DNA of 64,000 nt, from assembly GCA_963839955.1 (NCBI GenBank), contig CAWIXB010000001.1, forward strand, positions 1,178,001-1,242,000, in the 5' to 3' direction. The position numbers were made by a program, and so were the translations under genes. Below the pieces are notes generated by a model, which was not told the DNA's origin, made no database searches, and worked only from the letters and a program-made list of their open reading frames with translations. Position 1 is the stretch's first letter; the number at the start of each line of letters is the position of its first letter. Of the stretch, positions 32,701-43,521 are shown piece by piece. The stretch is from CAWIXB01 sp963839955. GTDB lineage: Bacteria > Actinomycetota > Actinomycetes > JACCUZ01.

Positions 32701-34536
32701 GCCGACGCGTGACTCGTAGACCATCTCCTCGTCGAGCTCGCCGACCCGGGCGCCGCGCTCGGAGCCGACGAGGAAGACACCGAACAGGCCGCGGTCGGGG
32801 ATGGTGCCGCCGCTGGTCACCGCCAGCCGCTGCGCGCCCGGCCGTCCGGTGAGGGTGCCGGCCACCCGGTCCCAGACCAGACGCGGTCGCAGCTCGGCGA
32901 ACTCGTCGGACGGGTAGCGCCCGGCGAGCATGTCGAGCACCGACTCGAACGCGGACCGCGGCAGCGCGGAGTAGGGCGCGGCGCGGCGCACCACGTCGTA
33001 CATGTCCTCGACCTGCCACTCGTCGACCGCGACCATCGCGACAACCTGCTGGGCGAGCACGTCGAGCGGGTTGCGCGGATAGCGAATCTCCTCGATCGCG
33101 CCGTCGCGCATCCGTTCGGCGACCACGGCCGTCTGGACGAGGTCGCCGCGGTACTTGGGGAAGATGACGCCCTTCGACACGGCGCCCACCTGGTGGCCCG
33201 CGCGGCCAACCCGCTGCAGCCCGCTGGCCACCGATGGCGGCGACTCGACCTGGACGACGAGGTCGACCGCGCCCATGTCGATGCCGAGCTCGAGCGACGA
33301 CGTCGCGACCACCGCGGGCAGCCGGCCCGCCTTGAGGGCATCCTCGATCTGTCGGCGCGCCTCCTTGGACACCGACCCGTGGTGGGCGCGCGCGACCTCG
33401 GCGACGGCTGGCCGCTCACCGTCGTCGCCCTCGAGCCGGTCGGAGCCGCTGCGCCCGCGCGACGAGCCGGACTGCGCCATCAGCTGCGCGGGATGGAAGG
33501 AGCCGGGGTCGTCGAGCACCTCGCCGGTCTCGCGCTCGTAGTGGATCTCGTTGAGCCGGGCACAGAGCCGCTCCGCGAGCCGGCGCGAGTTGGCGAACAC
33601 GATCGTCGAGCGGTGGGCGGTGACCAGGTCGAGGATGCGTTCCTCGACGTGGGGCCAGATCGACGAACGCTCCTCCGCGCCTGCCGCCGAACCGGAGATG
33701 GCGGGGCCGTCGGCGCCGCCGGTCGGGCCACGGTCGGTCTGGCCGAGCGTGGACATGTCGGCGACCGGGACGACGACCTCGAGCTCGACTGTCTTGCGCG
33801 AGGGGGGCTGCACGACGCGCACCTCGCGCTGGCCGCCGAGGAACCGCGCGACCTCCTCGACCGGACGGACGGTGGCCGACAGGCCGATGCGCTGCGCGGG
33901 CGCGTCGAGCAGTGCGTCGAGGCGCTCGAGCGAGAGGGCGAGATGGGCACCGCGCTTGGTGGCGGCGACGGCGTGGACCTCGTCGACGATGACCGTCTCG
34001 ACGCCGCGCAGCGACTCGCGGGCCTGCGAGGTGAGGATCAGGAAAAGCGACTCGGGCGTGGTGATGAGCACGTCGGGCGGGCGACGGCCGAACCGCCGCC
34101 GTTCGTCGGCAGGGGTGTCGCCGGAGCGCAGGGCCACCTCGATGTCGGGCTCGGGCAGACCGAGGCGCGCGCTCGCCTGGCGGATGCCGGCGAGGGGTGC
34201 CCGCAGGTTGCGTTCGATGTCGACGGCGAGCGCCTTCATCGGCGAGACGTAGAGGACCCGGCAGCGGCGCGCGACGTCGTCGGGGCGCGGCACACTGGCC
34301 AGCCGGTCGATCGACCACAGGAAGGCCGCCAGCGTCTTGCCCGAGCCGGTGGGCGCGACGACGAGCGCGTTGCGCCCTGCACTGATCGCGTCCCAGGCGC
34401 CGGTCTGGGCGGGTGTCGGCGCGGCGAAGGCACCTTCGAACCACGCCCGCGTGGCGTCGGAGAACCGCTCCACGGCCGGGAACGGCGGGTCGCTGCGAGC
34501 GTCGCTGCTGTCGTCGTCGGGGGTCACGGGAGCCAT
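29800..34536 (-). CDS. lhr: Lhr-family ATP-dependent DNA helicase (long form)
   Basis: The product is about 1578 residues, the long actinobacterial Lhr with helicase core plus large C-terminal extension, a 3'-5' helicase/translocase linked to DNA repair. Helicase motifs are clear: VVAPTGSGKTLAAFLW (Walker A), VDEVHAVAATKRGAHLALSL (core DEVHAV, Walker B), GLSATVRPVEEVARFLGG, FANSRRLAERLCARLNE, ATSSLELGIDMGAVDLVVQ (core SSLELGIDMG) and QRVGRAGHQVG. I chose the ATG at 34536 (MAPVTPDDDSS); in-frame sequence further up overlaps the promoter of the divergent ABC operon. Family members occasionally act with Nei-type glycosylases, one of which lies at 25.2 kb. Confidence 0.94.
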   Translation of the reverse strand: MAPVTPDDDSSDARSDPPFPAVERFSDATRAWFEGAFAAPTPAQTGAWDAISAGRNALVVAPTGSGKTLAAFLWSIDRLASVPRPDDVARRCRVLYVSPMKALAVDIERNLRAPLAGIRQASARLGLPEPDIEVALRSGDTPADERRRFGRRPPDVLITTPESLFLILTSQARESLRGVETVIVDEVHAVAATKRGAHLALSLERLDALLDAPAQRIGLSATVRPVEEVARFLGGQREVRVVQPPSRKTVELEVVVPVADMSTLGQTDRGPTGGADGPAISGSAAGAEERSSIWPHVEERILDLVTAHRSTIVFANSRRLAERLCARLNEIHYERETGEVLDDPGSFHPAQLMAQSGSSRGRSGSDRLEGDDGERPAVAEVARAHHGSVSKEARRQIEDALKAGRLPAVVATSSLELGIDMGAVDLVVQVESPPSVASGLQRVGRAGHQVGAVSKGVIFPKYRGDLVQTAVVAERMRDGAIEEIRYPRNPLDVLAQQVVAMVAVDEWQVEDMYDVVRRAAPYSALPRSAFESVLDMLAGRYPSDEFAELRPRLVWDRVAGTLTGRPGAQRLAVTSGGTIPDRGLFGVFLVGSERGARVGELDEEMVYESRVGDVFTLGSTSWRIEDITHDQVLVSPAPGQPGRLPFWKGDALGRPVELGRAHGAFVRELGGLTPERARERVLASGLDGWAADNLLAYLDEQREATGHVPDDRTVVVERFRDELGDWRVAIHSPYGAQVHAPWALAVAARLRERYGVDVQAMHADDGIILRLPDTEFTESTGFGEPGSAPEVVVPPQADIATFESDEIEALVTAEVGGSALFASRFRECAARALLLPRRDPRRRTPLWQQRQRSAQLLSVASDYGSFPVLLETMREVLQDVFDVPGLVGLMRDIEARRVRFVEVETQQPSPFARALLFGYVAQFLYEGDSPLAERRAQALALDSTLLAELLGQAELRELLDPDAVKSLEGDLQRLSDSRRARDAEGVADLLRLLGPLSTAEAIERGATPEWLAGLEEARRAVRVRIAGEERWAAVEDAGRLRDALGAPLPVGVPEAFLEPVRDPLGDLVARFARTHGPFTTTAVATRFGLGTAVIAGVLARLAGSGRVVEGEFVPGGAGTEWCDAEVLRTLRRRSLAALRKEVEPVPHDALAAFLPAWQHVGGRLRGGEGVLRVVEQLQGAAVPASALESLVLPARVAGYSPAMLDELCASGEVGWMGHGSLPGADGWVSLHLADAAPLTMPAPDPLAVATPLHEAVLAALHGGGAFFFRSLSDTVESTDDAVLVAALWDLVWSGHVTNDTLAPLRTLIGAGRPSHRARRPTPRGRYGGRARPMGTAASGRARMPSRSGPPTAAGRWSLLPPREPDATRRAHALAETLLDRHGVVIRGAVLSERAPGGFAAVYRVLAAFEETGRARRGYFVEGLGAAQFAVPGAVDRMRAMAAEAERAAERTERSGGPHALVLAATDPANPFGAALPWPGRGEDSGHKPGRKAGALVVLVDGRLAMYVERGGRTLLTWTDDPLILQPAVDALALAVREGHLGRITLERADGAPVLTSALGSALEQAGFHATPRGLRLRG

Positions 34537-34613
34537 TGTGACCCGGGGGCCTGACAAGGACGCGGCCCCAGCCGACCGGCCCGCTCGCCGGCTCAGATGA
34601 GGGGAGAATTGGG

Positions 34614-34641
34614 TTGAGTTGTCGGGGTGCCCGTCTAAGGT
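34614..34641 (+). promoter_or_regulatory. Leaderless promoter of the ABC exporter operon
   Basis: TTGAGT at 34614-34619, a 16-bp spacer and TAAGGT at 34636-34641 form a good promoter. The GTG start at 34648 is 6 nt after the -10, so the transcript should be leaderless. Confidence 0.65.
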
Positions 34642-34647
34642 CGAGCC

Positions 34648-35613
34648 GTGCCCGACACCCAGCCCCTGATCCATGCCCGGGGGCTGGTGAAGCGCTTCGG
34701 CGACTTCACCGCGGTCGACGGCATCGACGTCGACGTCGCCCGCGGCGAGGCCTTCGGGTTCCTGGGGCCCAACGGCGCCGGCAAGTCGTCGACCATGCGC
34801 ATGATCGGCTGCGTGTCACCGGTGACCGAGGGCACCCTCCGGGTCCTCGGCCTCGACCCTGCCGTCGACGGTCCCGAGATCCGGGCCCGTCTCGGGGTGG
34901 TGCCGCAGGACGACACGCTCGACGTCGAGCTGACCGTGCGCGAGAACCTCATCGTCTACGGCCGCTACTTCGGCCTGCCGCGCCAGGTGATCGCCGACCG
35001 TGCCGACCAGCTGCTCGACTTCGTCCAGCTGGCCGAGCGCGCGGGCAGCAAGGTCGAGCCGCTCTCGGGCGGTCTCAAGCGGCGGCTGACCATCGCGCGC
35101 TCGCTGGTGAACGACCCGGAAGTGCTCATGCTCGACGAGCCCACGACGGGACTCGACCCGCAGGCCCGCCACGCCGTGTGGGACCGGTTGTTCCGCCTCA
35201 AGCAGCAGGGCGTGACCCTCGTGCTCACCACCCACTACATGGACGAGGCCGAGCAGCTCTGCGACCGGCTCGTCGTGATGGACCGGGGGCGCATCGCCGC
35301 CGAAGGATCGCCGAGCGAGCTGATCCGCACATGGTCGACCCGCGAGGTCGTCGAGCTGCGGTTCGCACCCGGCGACAACGAGGCGGCCGGGGAGAAGCTC
35401 GAGGCGCTCGCGGCCGAGGTTGGCGGCCGGCTGCACGAGCTGGTCGCCCGCGTCGACCTGCTCCCCGACCGGGTCCTGCTCTACGCCGACGACGGTGACG
35501 CGACAGCCGCCGAGGCGCATCGGCTGGGGGTCGTCGCGCTCTCCGTGCTGGTGCGTCGCAGCACGCTGGAGGACGTCTTCCTCCGGCTGACCGGGCGCAC
35601 GCTGGTCGACTGA
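34648..35613 (+). CDS. ABC transporter ATP-binding protein, NodI/DrrA-like
   Basis: The 321-residue ATPase has Walker A GPNGAGKSS, Q-loop VVPQDDTLD, signature LSGGLKRRLTIARSL, Walker B VLMLDEPTTGLDP and switch LVLTTHYMDEAE. LKRRL and the layout match drug/oligosaccharide exporters (NodI, DrrA, CcmA types). A C-terminal domain follows, with ALSVLVRRSTLEDVFLRLTGR. The stop overlaps the next gene by one base (TGATG). Cargo cannot be predicted. Confidence 0.93.
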   Translation: MPDTQPLIHARGLVKRFGDFTAVDGIDVDVARGEAFGFLGPNGAGKSSTMRMIGCVSPVTEGTLRVLGLDPAVDGPEIRARLGVVPQDDTLDVELTVRENLIVYGRYFGLPRQVIADRADQLLDFVQLAERAGSKVEPLSGGLKRRLTIARSLVNDPEVLMLDEPTTGLDPQARHAVWDRLFRLKQQGVTLVLTTHYMDEAEQLCDRLVVMDRGRIAAEGSPSELIRTWSTREVVELRFAPGDNEAAGEKLEALAAEVGGRLHELVARVDLLPDRVLLYADDGDATAAEAHRLGVVALSVLVRRSTLEDVFLRLTGRTLVD

Positions 35614-36452
35614 TGGCCGGCTCCCAGGAGACCAGGCCGGCCGCCGACCGAGAGGTGGCGCGTCTGGCGCCGTCCGTCGTCCGGATGTCGCTGCACGCTT
35701 TCTCCTACTGGATGGTGCGCTACCGCGCCACCTGGCGGGGCACCGCCATCTCGAGCGTGCTCGGGCCGGTCGGCTTCCTGGCCGCGATGGGCCTCGGGCT
35801 GGGCACGCTCGTCGACGACGGCGCGGGCACCGCCGGTCTGGGAGGGACGAGCTACCTCGAGTTCCTGGCCCCCGGGCTGCTCGCCGCCACTGCCATGCAG
35901 ACCACGTCGTTCGAGTCCACCTATCCGGTCATGGGCGCCATCAAGTGGCAGAAGCAGTACCACGCGATGCTCGCCTCCCCGCTACGCATCGTCGACGTCC
36001 TCGCCGGCCACGTGCTGTTCGTCGCGTTCCGGCTTGCCACCACGCTTGCCGTGTTCCTGGTCGTCATGGTGATCTTCGGCGCGGTCGAGTCGCCCTGGGT
36101 CGTCCTCGCCTGGCCGACCGCACTCCTCACCGGGCTGGCCTACACGACGCCGATCTTCGCGTTCGCGGCCACGCGCGAGAACGACAGCGGGTTCGCGATG
36201 CTGTTCCGCTTCGGCATCATGCCGATGTTCCTGTTCTCCGGGACGTTCTTCCCGATCGACCAGCTGCCCGACTGGCTCGAACCGGTCGCGTGGCTGGTGC
36301 CGCTCTGGCACGGTGTCGACCTCTGCCGCGACCTCGCTCTCGGTGAGGCATCGCTCGGCATGGCCGCGGTTCACGTGGGCTATCTCGTGGTGTGGGTGAT
36401 CGTCGGGTTCGTGCTCGCGCTGCGCTGCTTCGAGCGCCGGCTGGTGACCTGA
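35613..36452 (+). CDS. ABC-2 type transporter permease (first of two)
   Basis: The 279-residue protein has about six membrane segments and the NodJ-like motif YLEFLAPGLLAATAMQTTSFEST, shortened here to FLAPGLLAATAM, plus MFLFSGTFFPIDQLPDWLEP typical of ABC-2 exporters. It starts at the ATG overlapping the ATPase stop and ends in the same TGATG arrangement with the second permease. The two permeases are homologous and probably form a heterodimer. Confidence 0.9.
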   Translation: MAGSQETRPAADREVARLAPSVVRMSLHAFSYWMVRYRATWRGTAISSVLGPVGFLAAMGLGLGTLVDDGAGTAGLGGTSYLEFLAPGLLAATAMQTTSFESTYPVMGAIKWQKQYHAMLASPLRIVDVLAGHVLFVAFRLATTLAVFLVVMVIFGAVESPWVVLAWPTALLTGLAYTTPIFAFAATRENDSGFAMLFRFGIMPMFLFSGTFFPIDQLPDWLEPVAWLVPLWHGVDLCRDLALGEASLGMAAVHVGYLVVWVIVGFVLALRCFERRLVT

Positions 36453-37276
36453 TGGCCACACAGACCCTGCCCCTGCGCGTCCTGCCGCCGGGCGGGCTGC
36501 GCATGCTGGCGGGGACCGGGCGGGCGCGCTACGTCGTCGAGCGCAACGTGCGTGTCTACCGTGCCGGCTGGCTCGTGCTCATCTCCGGGTTCTTCGAGCC
36601 GCTGTTCTACCTGCTCTCCGTCGGGGTGGGCGTCGCCCAGCTGGTCGGCGACATCGAGCTGCCCGGCGGGCAGGTCGTCACCTACACCGAGTTCATCGCC
36701 CCGGCGATGCTCGCGGCGAGCGCCATGAACGGCGCGCTCTACGACGTCACGTTCAACGTGTTCTTCAAGCTCAAGTACGAGAGGCTGTACGACGCGGTGC
36801 TGGCCACGCCGGTCACCACCTACGACATCGCGGCGGGCGAGATCACCTGGGCCCTGATGCGCGGGCTCTTCTACTCCACGGCCTTTTTCGCCGTCATGCT
36901 CGCGATGGGCCTCGTCAGCTCGTGGTGGGCTCTGCTGGTCCTGCCCGCGACGGTGCTCGTCGGACTGGCCTTCGCTGCGGTCGGCATGGCGGCGACGACG
37001 TACATGCGCACGTGGCTGGACTTCGAGTACATCACCCTGACGACGTTGCCGATGTTCCTGTTCTCGGCGACGTTCTACCCCCTCTCGACCTACCCGGACT
37101 CGTTGCAGTGGGTGGTGCAGGTCTCGCCGCTCTACCACGGGGCGGCGCTGCTGCGCGAGCTCACGACCGGTGCCGTGTGGTGGGGGTCGCTGGGGCATGT
37201 CGCGTTCCTCGCGGCGATGGGTCTGGTCGGCGGGCTCGTCACCGGACGGCGGCTCGAGCGGCTGCTGCTGACCTGA
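36452..37276 (+). CDS. ABC-2 type transporter permease (second of two)
   Basis: The 274-residue protein repeats the layout of the upstream permease: GFFEPLFYLLSVGVGVAQLV, YTEFIAPAMLAASAMNGAL and FLFSATFYPLSTYPDSLQW. ATG 36452 shares its A with the preceding stop. Translation of all three genes is likely coupled from the single leaderless promoter. Confidence 0.9.
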   Translation: MATQTLPLRVLPPGGLRMLAGTGRARYVVERNVRVYRAGWLVLISGFFEPLFYLLSVGVGVAQLVGDIELPGGQVVTYTEFIAPAMLAASAMNGALYDVTFNVFFKLKYERLYDAVLATPVTTYDIAAGEITWALMRGLFYSTAFFAVMLAMGLVSSWWALLVLPATVLVGLAFAAVGMAATTYMRTWLDFEYITLTTLPMFLFSATFYPLSTYPDSLQWVVQVSPLYHGAALLRELTTGAVWWGSLGHVAFLAAMGLVGGLVTGRRLERLLLT

Positions 37277-37298
37277 CCGGCCGGGGGATAATGACGGC

Positions 37299-37493
37299 AT
37301 GCGGCTGAGCGACTTCTGGGAGCGCATGCACGCGGTCTTCGGTTCCCACGCCGACTTCCTCGCGGCCGACCAGGTGTTCACCGAACTCGGCAACCGCACG
37401 GTGCGTCAGGCGCTCGCCGACGGCGAGCCGGCCGGCCGCGTGTGGCGCGGCGTGTGCGAGGGCATGGAGGTACCGAGCAACCAAAGACATTGA
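37299..37493 (+). CDS. DUF3046 family protein
   Basis: The 64-residue protein MRLSDFWERMHAVFG ... SELG-like (FTELGNRTVRQALADGEPAGRVWRGVCEGMEVP, core TELGNRTVRQALADGE) matches the small DUF3046 family, which is restricted to actinobacteria and sits close to recA. Function is unknown. Here it is separated from recA by three genes rather than being adjacent. Confidence 0.85.
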   Translation: MRLSDFWERMHAVFGSHADFLAADQVFTELGNRTVRQALADGEPAGRVWRGVCEGMEVPSNQRH

Positions 37494-37516
37494 GCGGACT
37501 CGCCGAGGAGAGAGCC

Positions 37517-38848
37517 GTGGCCACGGACGACCGGGACAGGCAGCCCTTCATCGTCGAGACGCTCGTCGCGGCGTTCTCCGACCTGATGGAGGCCGATGCG
37601 GACGCGTTCCGGGTGAAGTTCCGCAAGATGGCGGCGGACCCGTTCGCGTTCTACCGGGGCAGTGCCTGTCTGTTCTACGCCGACATGGCGGACAACGCTG
37701 CGCTCGACCAACAGTGGGTCGATGCACAGACGAGCCGGGTGTGGATCCAGGGCGACCTGCACGCGGAGAACTTCGGCACCTACATGGACGGCGCGGGCAT
37801 GCTCGTCTTCGACGTCAACGACTTCGACGAGGCCTACCTCGGCCACTACACGTGGGACCTGCGCCGATTCGTCGCGAGCATCGCGTTGATGGGGTGGCAG
37901 AAGGCCTTGCCCGACACGATGATCGCGTCGCTCAACACGACGTACCTGCGCTCCTACCTCGATCAGGTTCGCCGTTTCGCCGAGACCGACCGCGACCACG
38001 AGTGGGCGCTGTCTCTCCACACCGCGGACGGGGCGGTGCGCACGGCTCTCCTCGAGGCGCAGCTCGCGACGCGCATCGACCTGCTCGCCTCGAAGACCGT
38101 CGTGGAGGACTACGAGCGGCGTTTCCGACACGGCCCGCGGACGCGGGAGCTGAGCCGTCGTGAGCGGCGGAAGGTCAAGGAGGCCTACGCCAGCTATCTC
38201 GACACGATCCCGGAGTCGAAGCGGCTGGGCAGCATCTCCTACACCCTCAAGGACGCCGTCGCGACCTCCGGTTTCGGCATCGGCAGTGCCGGGCTGCCCG
38301 CCTACAACCTCCTCGTCGAGGGTCACACGCAGGCGCTCGAGAACGACATCGTCCTGTCGATGAAGCAAGGCAACGTCGCGGCGCCGAGCCGGGTCGTCGA
38401 CGACGAGAGAGCCACGTCGTACTTCCGGCATCACGGCCACCGGACCGCGGTCTCCCAGTCGGCGCTGCAGGCGCACGCCGACCCGTGGCTCGGCTGGACC
38501 GAGCTCGACGGCACGGGCTACGTCGTGGCAGAGGTCTCGCCGTACGACAACGACCTGGACTGGTCGTCGCTCACCGAGCCCGACGAGCTCGCGCCCGTCG
38601 TCGACCAGCTCGGCCGGGCCACGGCGAAGGTGCACTGCGTCGCCGACAAGGACGCCGACGAGGTGCCGATGGTCGACTTCCAGACCGAGGACGCGGTGCT
38701 CGCGGTGCTCGGCGAGGACAGTGACGACTTCGTGGCCGACCTGGTCGCGTTCGCCCACGACTACGCGCACCGTGTCCGCGACGACCACCGCCTCTTCGTC
38801 GACGCGTTCCGCAGCGGCGACATCGCCGGGGTGGAAGCAATCACCTGA
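37517..38848 (+). CDS. DUF2252 domain protein (protein-kinase-like fold)
   Basis: The product is about 443 residues. RVWIQGDLHAENFGTYMDG and MLVFDVNDFDEAYLGHYTWDL resemble the catalytic loop (GDLHxxN) and metal-binding Asp of aminoglycoside-phosphotransferase-like kinases, as noted for DUF2252. FYRGSACLFYADMA is the family N-terminal signature. Activity is unknown. I chose GTG 37517, which follows GAGGAGAG; a TTG at 37490 overlapping the DUF3046 stop is the alternative. Confidence 0.85.
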   Translation: MATDDRDRQPFIVETLVAAFSDLMEADADAFRVKFRKMAADPFAFYRGSACLFYADMADNAALDQQWVDAQTSRVWIQGDLHAENFGTYMDGAGMLVFDVNDFDEAYLGHYTWDLRRFVASIALMGWQKALPDTMIASLNTTYLRSYLDQVRRFAETDRDHEWALSLHTADGAVRTALLEAQLATRIDLLASKTVVEDYERRFRHGPRTRELSRRERRKVKEAYASYLDTIPESKRLGSISYTLKDAVATSGFGIGSAGLPAYNLLVEGHTQALENDIVLSMKQGNVAAPSRVVDDERATSYFRHHGHRTAVSQSALQAHADPWLGWTELDGTGYVVAEVSPYDNDLDWSSLTEPDELAPVVDQLGRATAKVHCVADKDADEVPMVDFQTEDAVLAVLGEDSDDFVADLVAFAHDYAHRVRDDHRLFVDAFRSGDIAGVEAIT

Positions 38849-38877
38849 GCGCGGGCCCTCGTCGTTACGCTGCCGGT

Positions 38878-40155
38878 GTGCGCGCTGCGACCGATGACGT
38901 CCAGAGGCGCACGGTCCGCGTCCTCATCGCGGGCCAGGTCCTCGGCGGCATCGGCGTCGGCGGCGGCATCTCCGTCGGCGGCTTGATCGCCGAGGACGTC
39001 TCCGGCTCCACCGCGCTGTCCGGGCTCGTGCAGACCGCGGGGGTGCTGGGGGCCGCAGTGGCCGCGCTGCCGATGGCGCGGGTGATGGCTGCCTACGGTC
39101 GCCGCCCCGGCCTCGTCGGCGGCCACCTCGCGGCTCTCGCTGGGACCTTGCTCGTCATATTCGGCACCGTCGTCGAGGTGTTCCCGCTGGTGCTGCTCGG
39201 CGGCGCTCTGATGGGGTGCGGCACGGCCACGAACCTGCAGTCGCGATATGCCGCAACCGACCTCGCCGACGCCGATCACCGGGCTCGCGCCCTGGCGGTC
39301 GTCGTCGGCGCGACGACCGTCGGGATCGTGCTCGGGCCGAACCTCACCGGCCCGGGCGGCACGCTGGCGGACTCGGTCGGGCTGCCGGTCCTGACCGGTC
39401 CGCTGCTCTTCTCGGTGGCAGCCTTCGCCCTGGCGGTCGTCGTGGTCGGCGTCGGCCTGCGGCCCGACCCGCTGCTCGAGGCACGCCGGCGCGTCGCGTT
39501 GCCCGCCGACGGTGAGCCGGCGCCTGCTACCAAGCGCGTGACGTTCGGTGAGGCACTCGCAGTGGTGCGACGCTCGCGTCCCGCGACGCTCGGCGTCACC
39601 GCGGTGGTGCTCAGCCACACGGTGATGGTTGCGGTCATGGTGATGACACCGGTGCACATGAGCCATCACGGCGCCTCGCTGCGCGTCGTCGGCTTCGTCA
39701 TCAGCGTGCACGTCGCGGGCATGTTCGCCCTCGCGCCGGTGTTCGGCTGGCTCGCTGATCGGCTCGGCAGGGTGGCCGTGGTGCTGCTGGGCCAGGCCTT
39801 GCTCGTCAGCGCGCTGATCGTGTCCGGCCTGGCGCCCGACCATCAGCACGCGGTCCTGGGCGTGGGGCTCACGCTGCTCGGGCTCGGGTGGTCGTGCGGG
39901 CTCGTGGCAGGCTCGACGCTGCTCTCCGAGTCGGTGCCGGACGCGGCCCGGCCGGCGGCCCAGGGCGTCACCGATTTCCTCATGGGCATGGCCGGGGCGA
40001 CGGGAGGCGCGCTCGCCGGCGTGGTCGTGGCGCAGTCCGGGTTCGGAACGCTGACGGTGCTCTCGGGCCTGCTGGTCCTGCCCGTCCTCGTGCTCGTCAT
40101 GAAATCCGGTCGCGGTGCGGTGCCCGGGAGGAGTGTGCTGACCCCATGGGGCTGA
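38878..40155 (+). CDS. MFS transporter
   Basis: The 425-residue protein has about 12 hydrophobic segments, the loop motif MARVMAAYGRRPGLVGG between helices 2 and 3 (GxxxDRxGRR type) and its echo FGWLADRLGRVAVVLLG in the second half. These mark a two-domain major facilitator, probably an efflux protein. Substrate is unknown. Start GTG 38878. The last 10 nt overlap the next gene. Confidence 0.9.
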   Translation: MRAATDDVQRRTVRVLIAGQVLGGIGVGGGISVGGLIAEDVSGSTALSGLVQTAGVLGAAVAALPMARVMAAYGRRPGLVGGHLAALAGTLLVIFGTVVEVFPLVLLGGALMGCGTATNLQSRYAATDLADADHRARALAVVVGATTVGIVLGPNLTGPGGTLADSVGLPVLTGPLLFSVAAFALAVVVVGVGLRPDPLLEARRRVALPADGEPAPATKRVTFGEALAVVRRSRPATLGVTAVVLSHTVMVAVMVMTPVHMSHHGASLRVVGFVISVHVAGMFALAPVFGWLADRLGRVAVVLLGQALLVSALIVSGLAPDHQHAVLGVGLTLLGLGWSCGLVAGSTLLSESVPDAARPAAQGVTDFLMGMAGATGGALAGVVVAQSGFGTLTVLSGLLVLPVLVLVMKSGRGAVPGRSVLTPWG

Positions 40156-41141
40156 CCTGGCTAGACCCTGACAACCTCGCCGAGCGCGACGTCGCGGGAG
40201 CCGTCGCCCTGCTCGGCGCCGCTGACGCCCTCGACTGGCCGCACGAGCCTCCGCGGACGGTGACCTCGTTCATCGCCGGACTGCGTTACGGCTGGGACGG
40301 CGACCCGTCGCTGGTTGCGCTCGCGACCAACGATCGGGGCCGGGTCACCGGCGTGCTCGAGGTGTCGTTGACCACGTGGGACAACACCCATCTCGGGACG
40401 GTCCGGGTCACCGTCGACCCGGTGCTGCGCCGCCAGGGCATCGGTCGGCAGCTGTTCGGGGTGGGCGTGGACCACGTGCGGCAGGCGGGTCGCCGCCTCG
40501 TCATCGCGGAGTCGCTCGACCGCGCGGACTACACCGCGTTTGCCGCCGCCGTCGGCCTGGAGAAGGCCAGCGTGGAGGTCGTCCGCATGCAGAACCTGAA
40601 CACCCTCGACCGGGAGAAGGTCGAGCGTGACCACCTCGCGGCAGGTGCGCACACCGCGGCGTACGAGCTGGTGCGCGTGGCAGGGGCGACACCGCCCGAG
40701 CTGCTCGACGACCTCGCGGTCCTGAGCCTCGCCATCAACGACGCGCCGCTGGACGACTACGACATCGAGGACGAGGTCTACTCGCCCAAGCGTCTGGTGG
40801 CATTCGACACGGCACAGATCGCGGCGGGTCGCCGCATCTACCGGCTGATCGCACGAGAGCGGGCCACCGGAGTGCTCGCCGGACACACCGTCGTCGCGGT
40901 GGAGGCGGAGAGCCCGGGCTTCGCCGCGCAGCTGGACACCAGCGTGGTCGCCGCCCACCGCGGCCACCGGCTCGGGCTGTGGCTGAAGACCGCGATGCTC
41001 CGCTGGCTGGAGGAGGCGGAGCCCCAGCTGCGCACGCTGCTCACCTGGAACGCCGCTTCGAACACGCACATGGTGGCGGTCAACGAGGCGCTGGGCTACC
41101 GGGTCGCCACCACCGTGATCGGCTGGCAGCGCGCCGTCTGA
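40146..41141 (+). CDS. GNAT family N-acetyltransferase with two GNAT domains
   Basis: The 331-residue protein has two GNAT modules: the first with VRVTVDPVLRRQGIGRQLFG (acetyl-CoA motif RRQGIG), the second with DTSVVAAHRGHRLGLWLKTAML (HRGHRLG) and NAASNTHMVAVNEALGYRV. Tandem GNAT proteins of this size include mycothiol synthase, but the usual MshD motifs are not evident, so only the fold is assigned. ATG 40146 overlaps the end of the MFS gene. Confidence 0.87.
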   Translation: MGLTWLDPDNLAERDVAGAVALLGAADALDWPHEPPRTVTSFIAGLRYGWDGDPSLVALATNDRGRVTGVLEVSLTTWDNTHLGTVRVTVDPVLRRQGIGRQLFGVGVDHVRQAGRRLVIAESLDRADYTAFAAAVGLEKASVEVVRMQNLNTLDREKVERDHLAAGAHTAAYELVRVAGATPPELLDDLAVLSLAINDAPLDDYDIEDEVYSPKRLVAFDTAQIAAGRRIYRLIARERATGVLAGHTVVAVEAESPGFAAQLDTSVVAAHRGHRLGLWLKTAMLRWLEEAEPQLRTLLTWNAASNTHMVAVNEALGYRVATTVIGWQRAV

Positions 41142-41188
41142 GACCGGCCCGCCGTCCGCGCCGGAGGCACACGGCGTGTCGGGTGGCT

Positions 41189-41204
41189 TCGAACAGGTGT
41201 TCGG
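41189..41204 (+). promoter_or_regulatory. LexA (SOS) box upstream of recA
   Basis: TCGAACAGGTGTTCGG matches the actinobacterial SOS box TCGAAC-N4-GTTCGA at all positions but the last. It lies about 140-160 nt before the likely recA start, with a possible -10 TTAGCG just downstream at 41206. It predicts DNA-damage induction of recA and recX. Confidence 0.85.
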
Positions 41205-41346
41205 GTTAGCGTCCACAGGTGCCAGCGATCCACAGATGCGTCCCGGCCACTCCTGGCTGTCGGACCCCGGCCCTAGGTTCAGCCTCGTGACGACGAAGAA
41301 CGCTTCCAAGACCTCGACCCGCACCCCCTCGAACGGGATGGCATCC

Positions 41347-43491
<2,145 letters not shown>

Positions 43492-43521
43492 CCGTCCGGA
43501 TCCTCGGAACGGCAGGCCGAC

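Noticed and set aside
41176..41346. Upstream extension of recA by up to 57 codons
   Set aside because: The extension runs through the LexA box and promoter, and known RecA proteins begin close to DRxKALxAAL.
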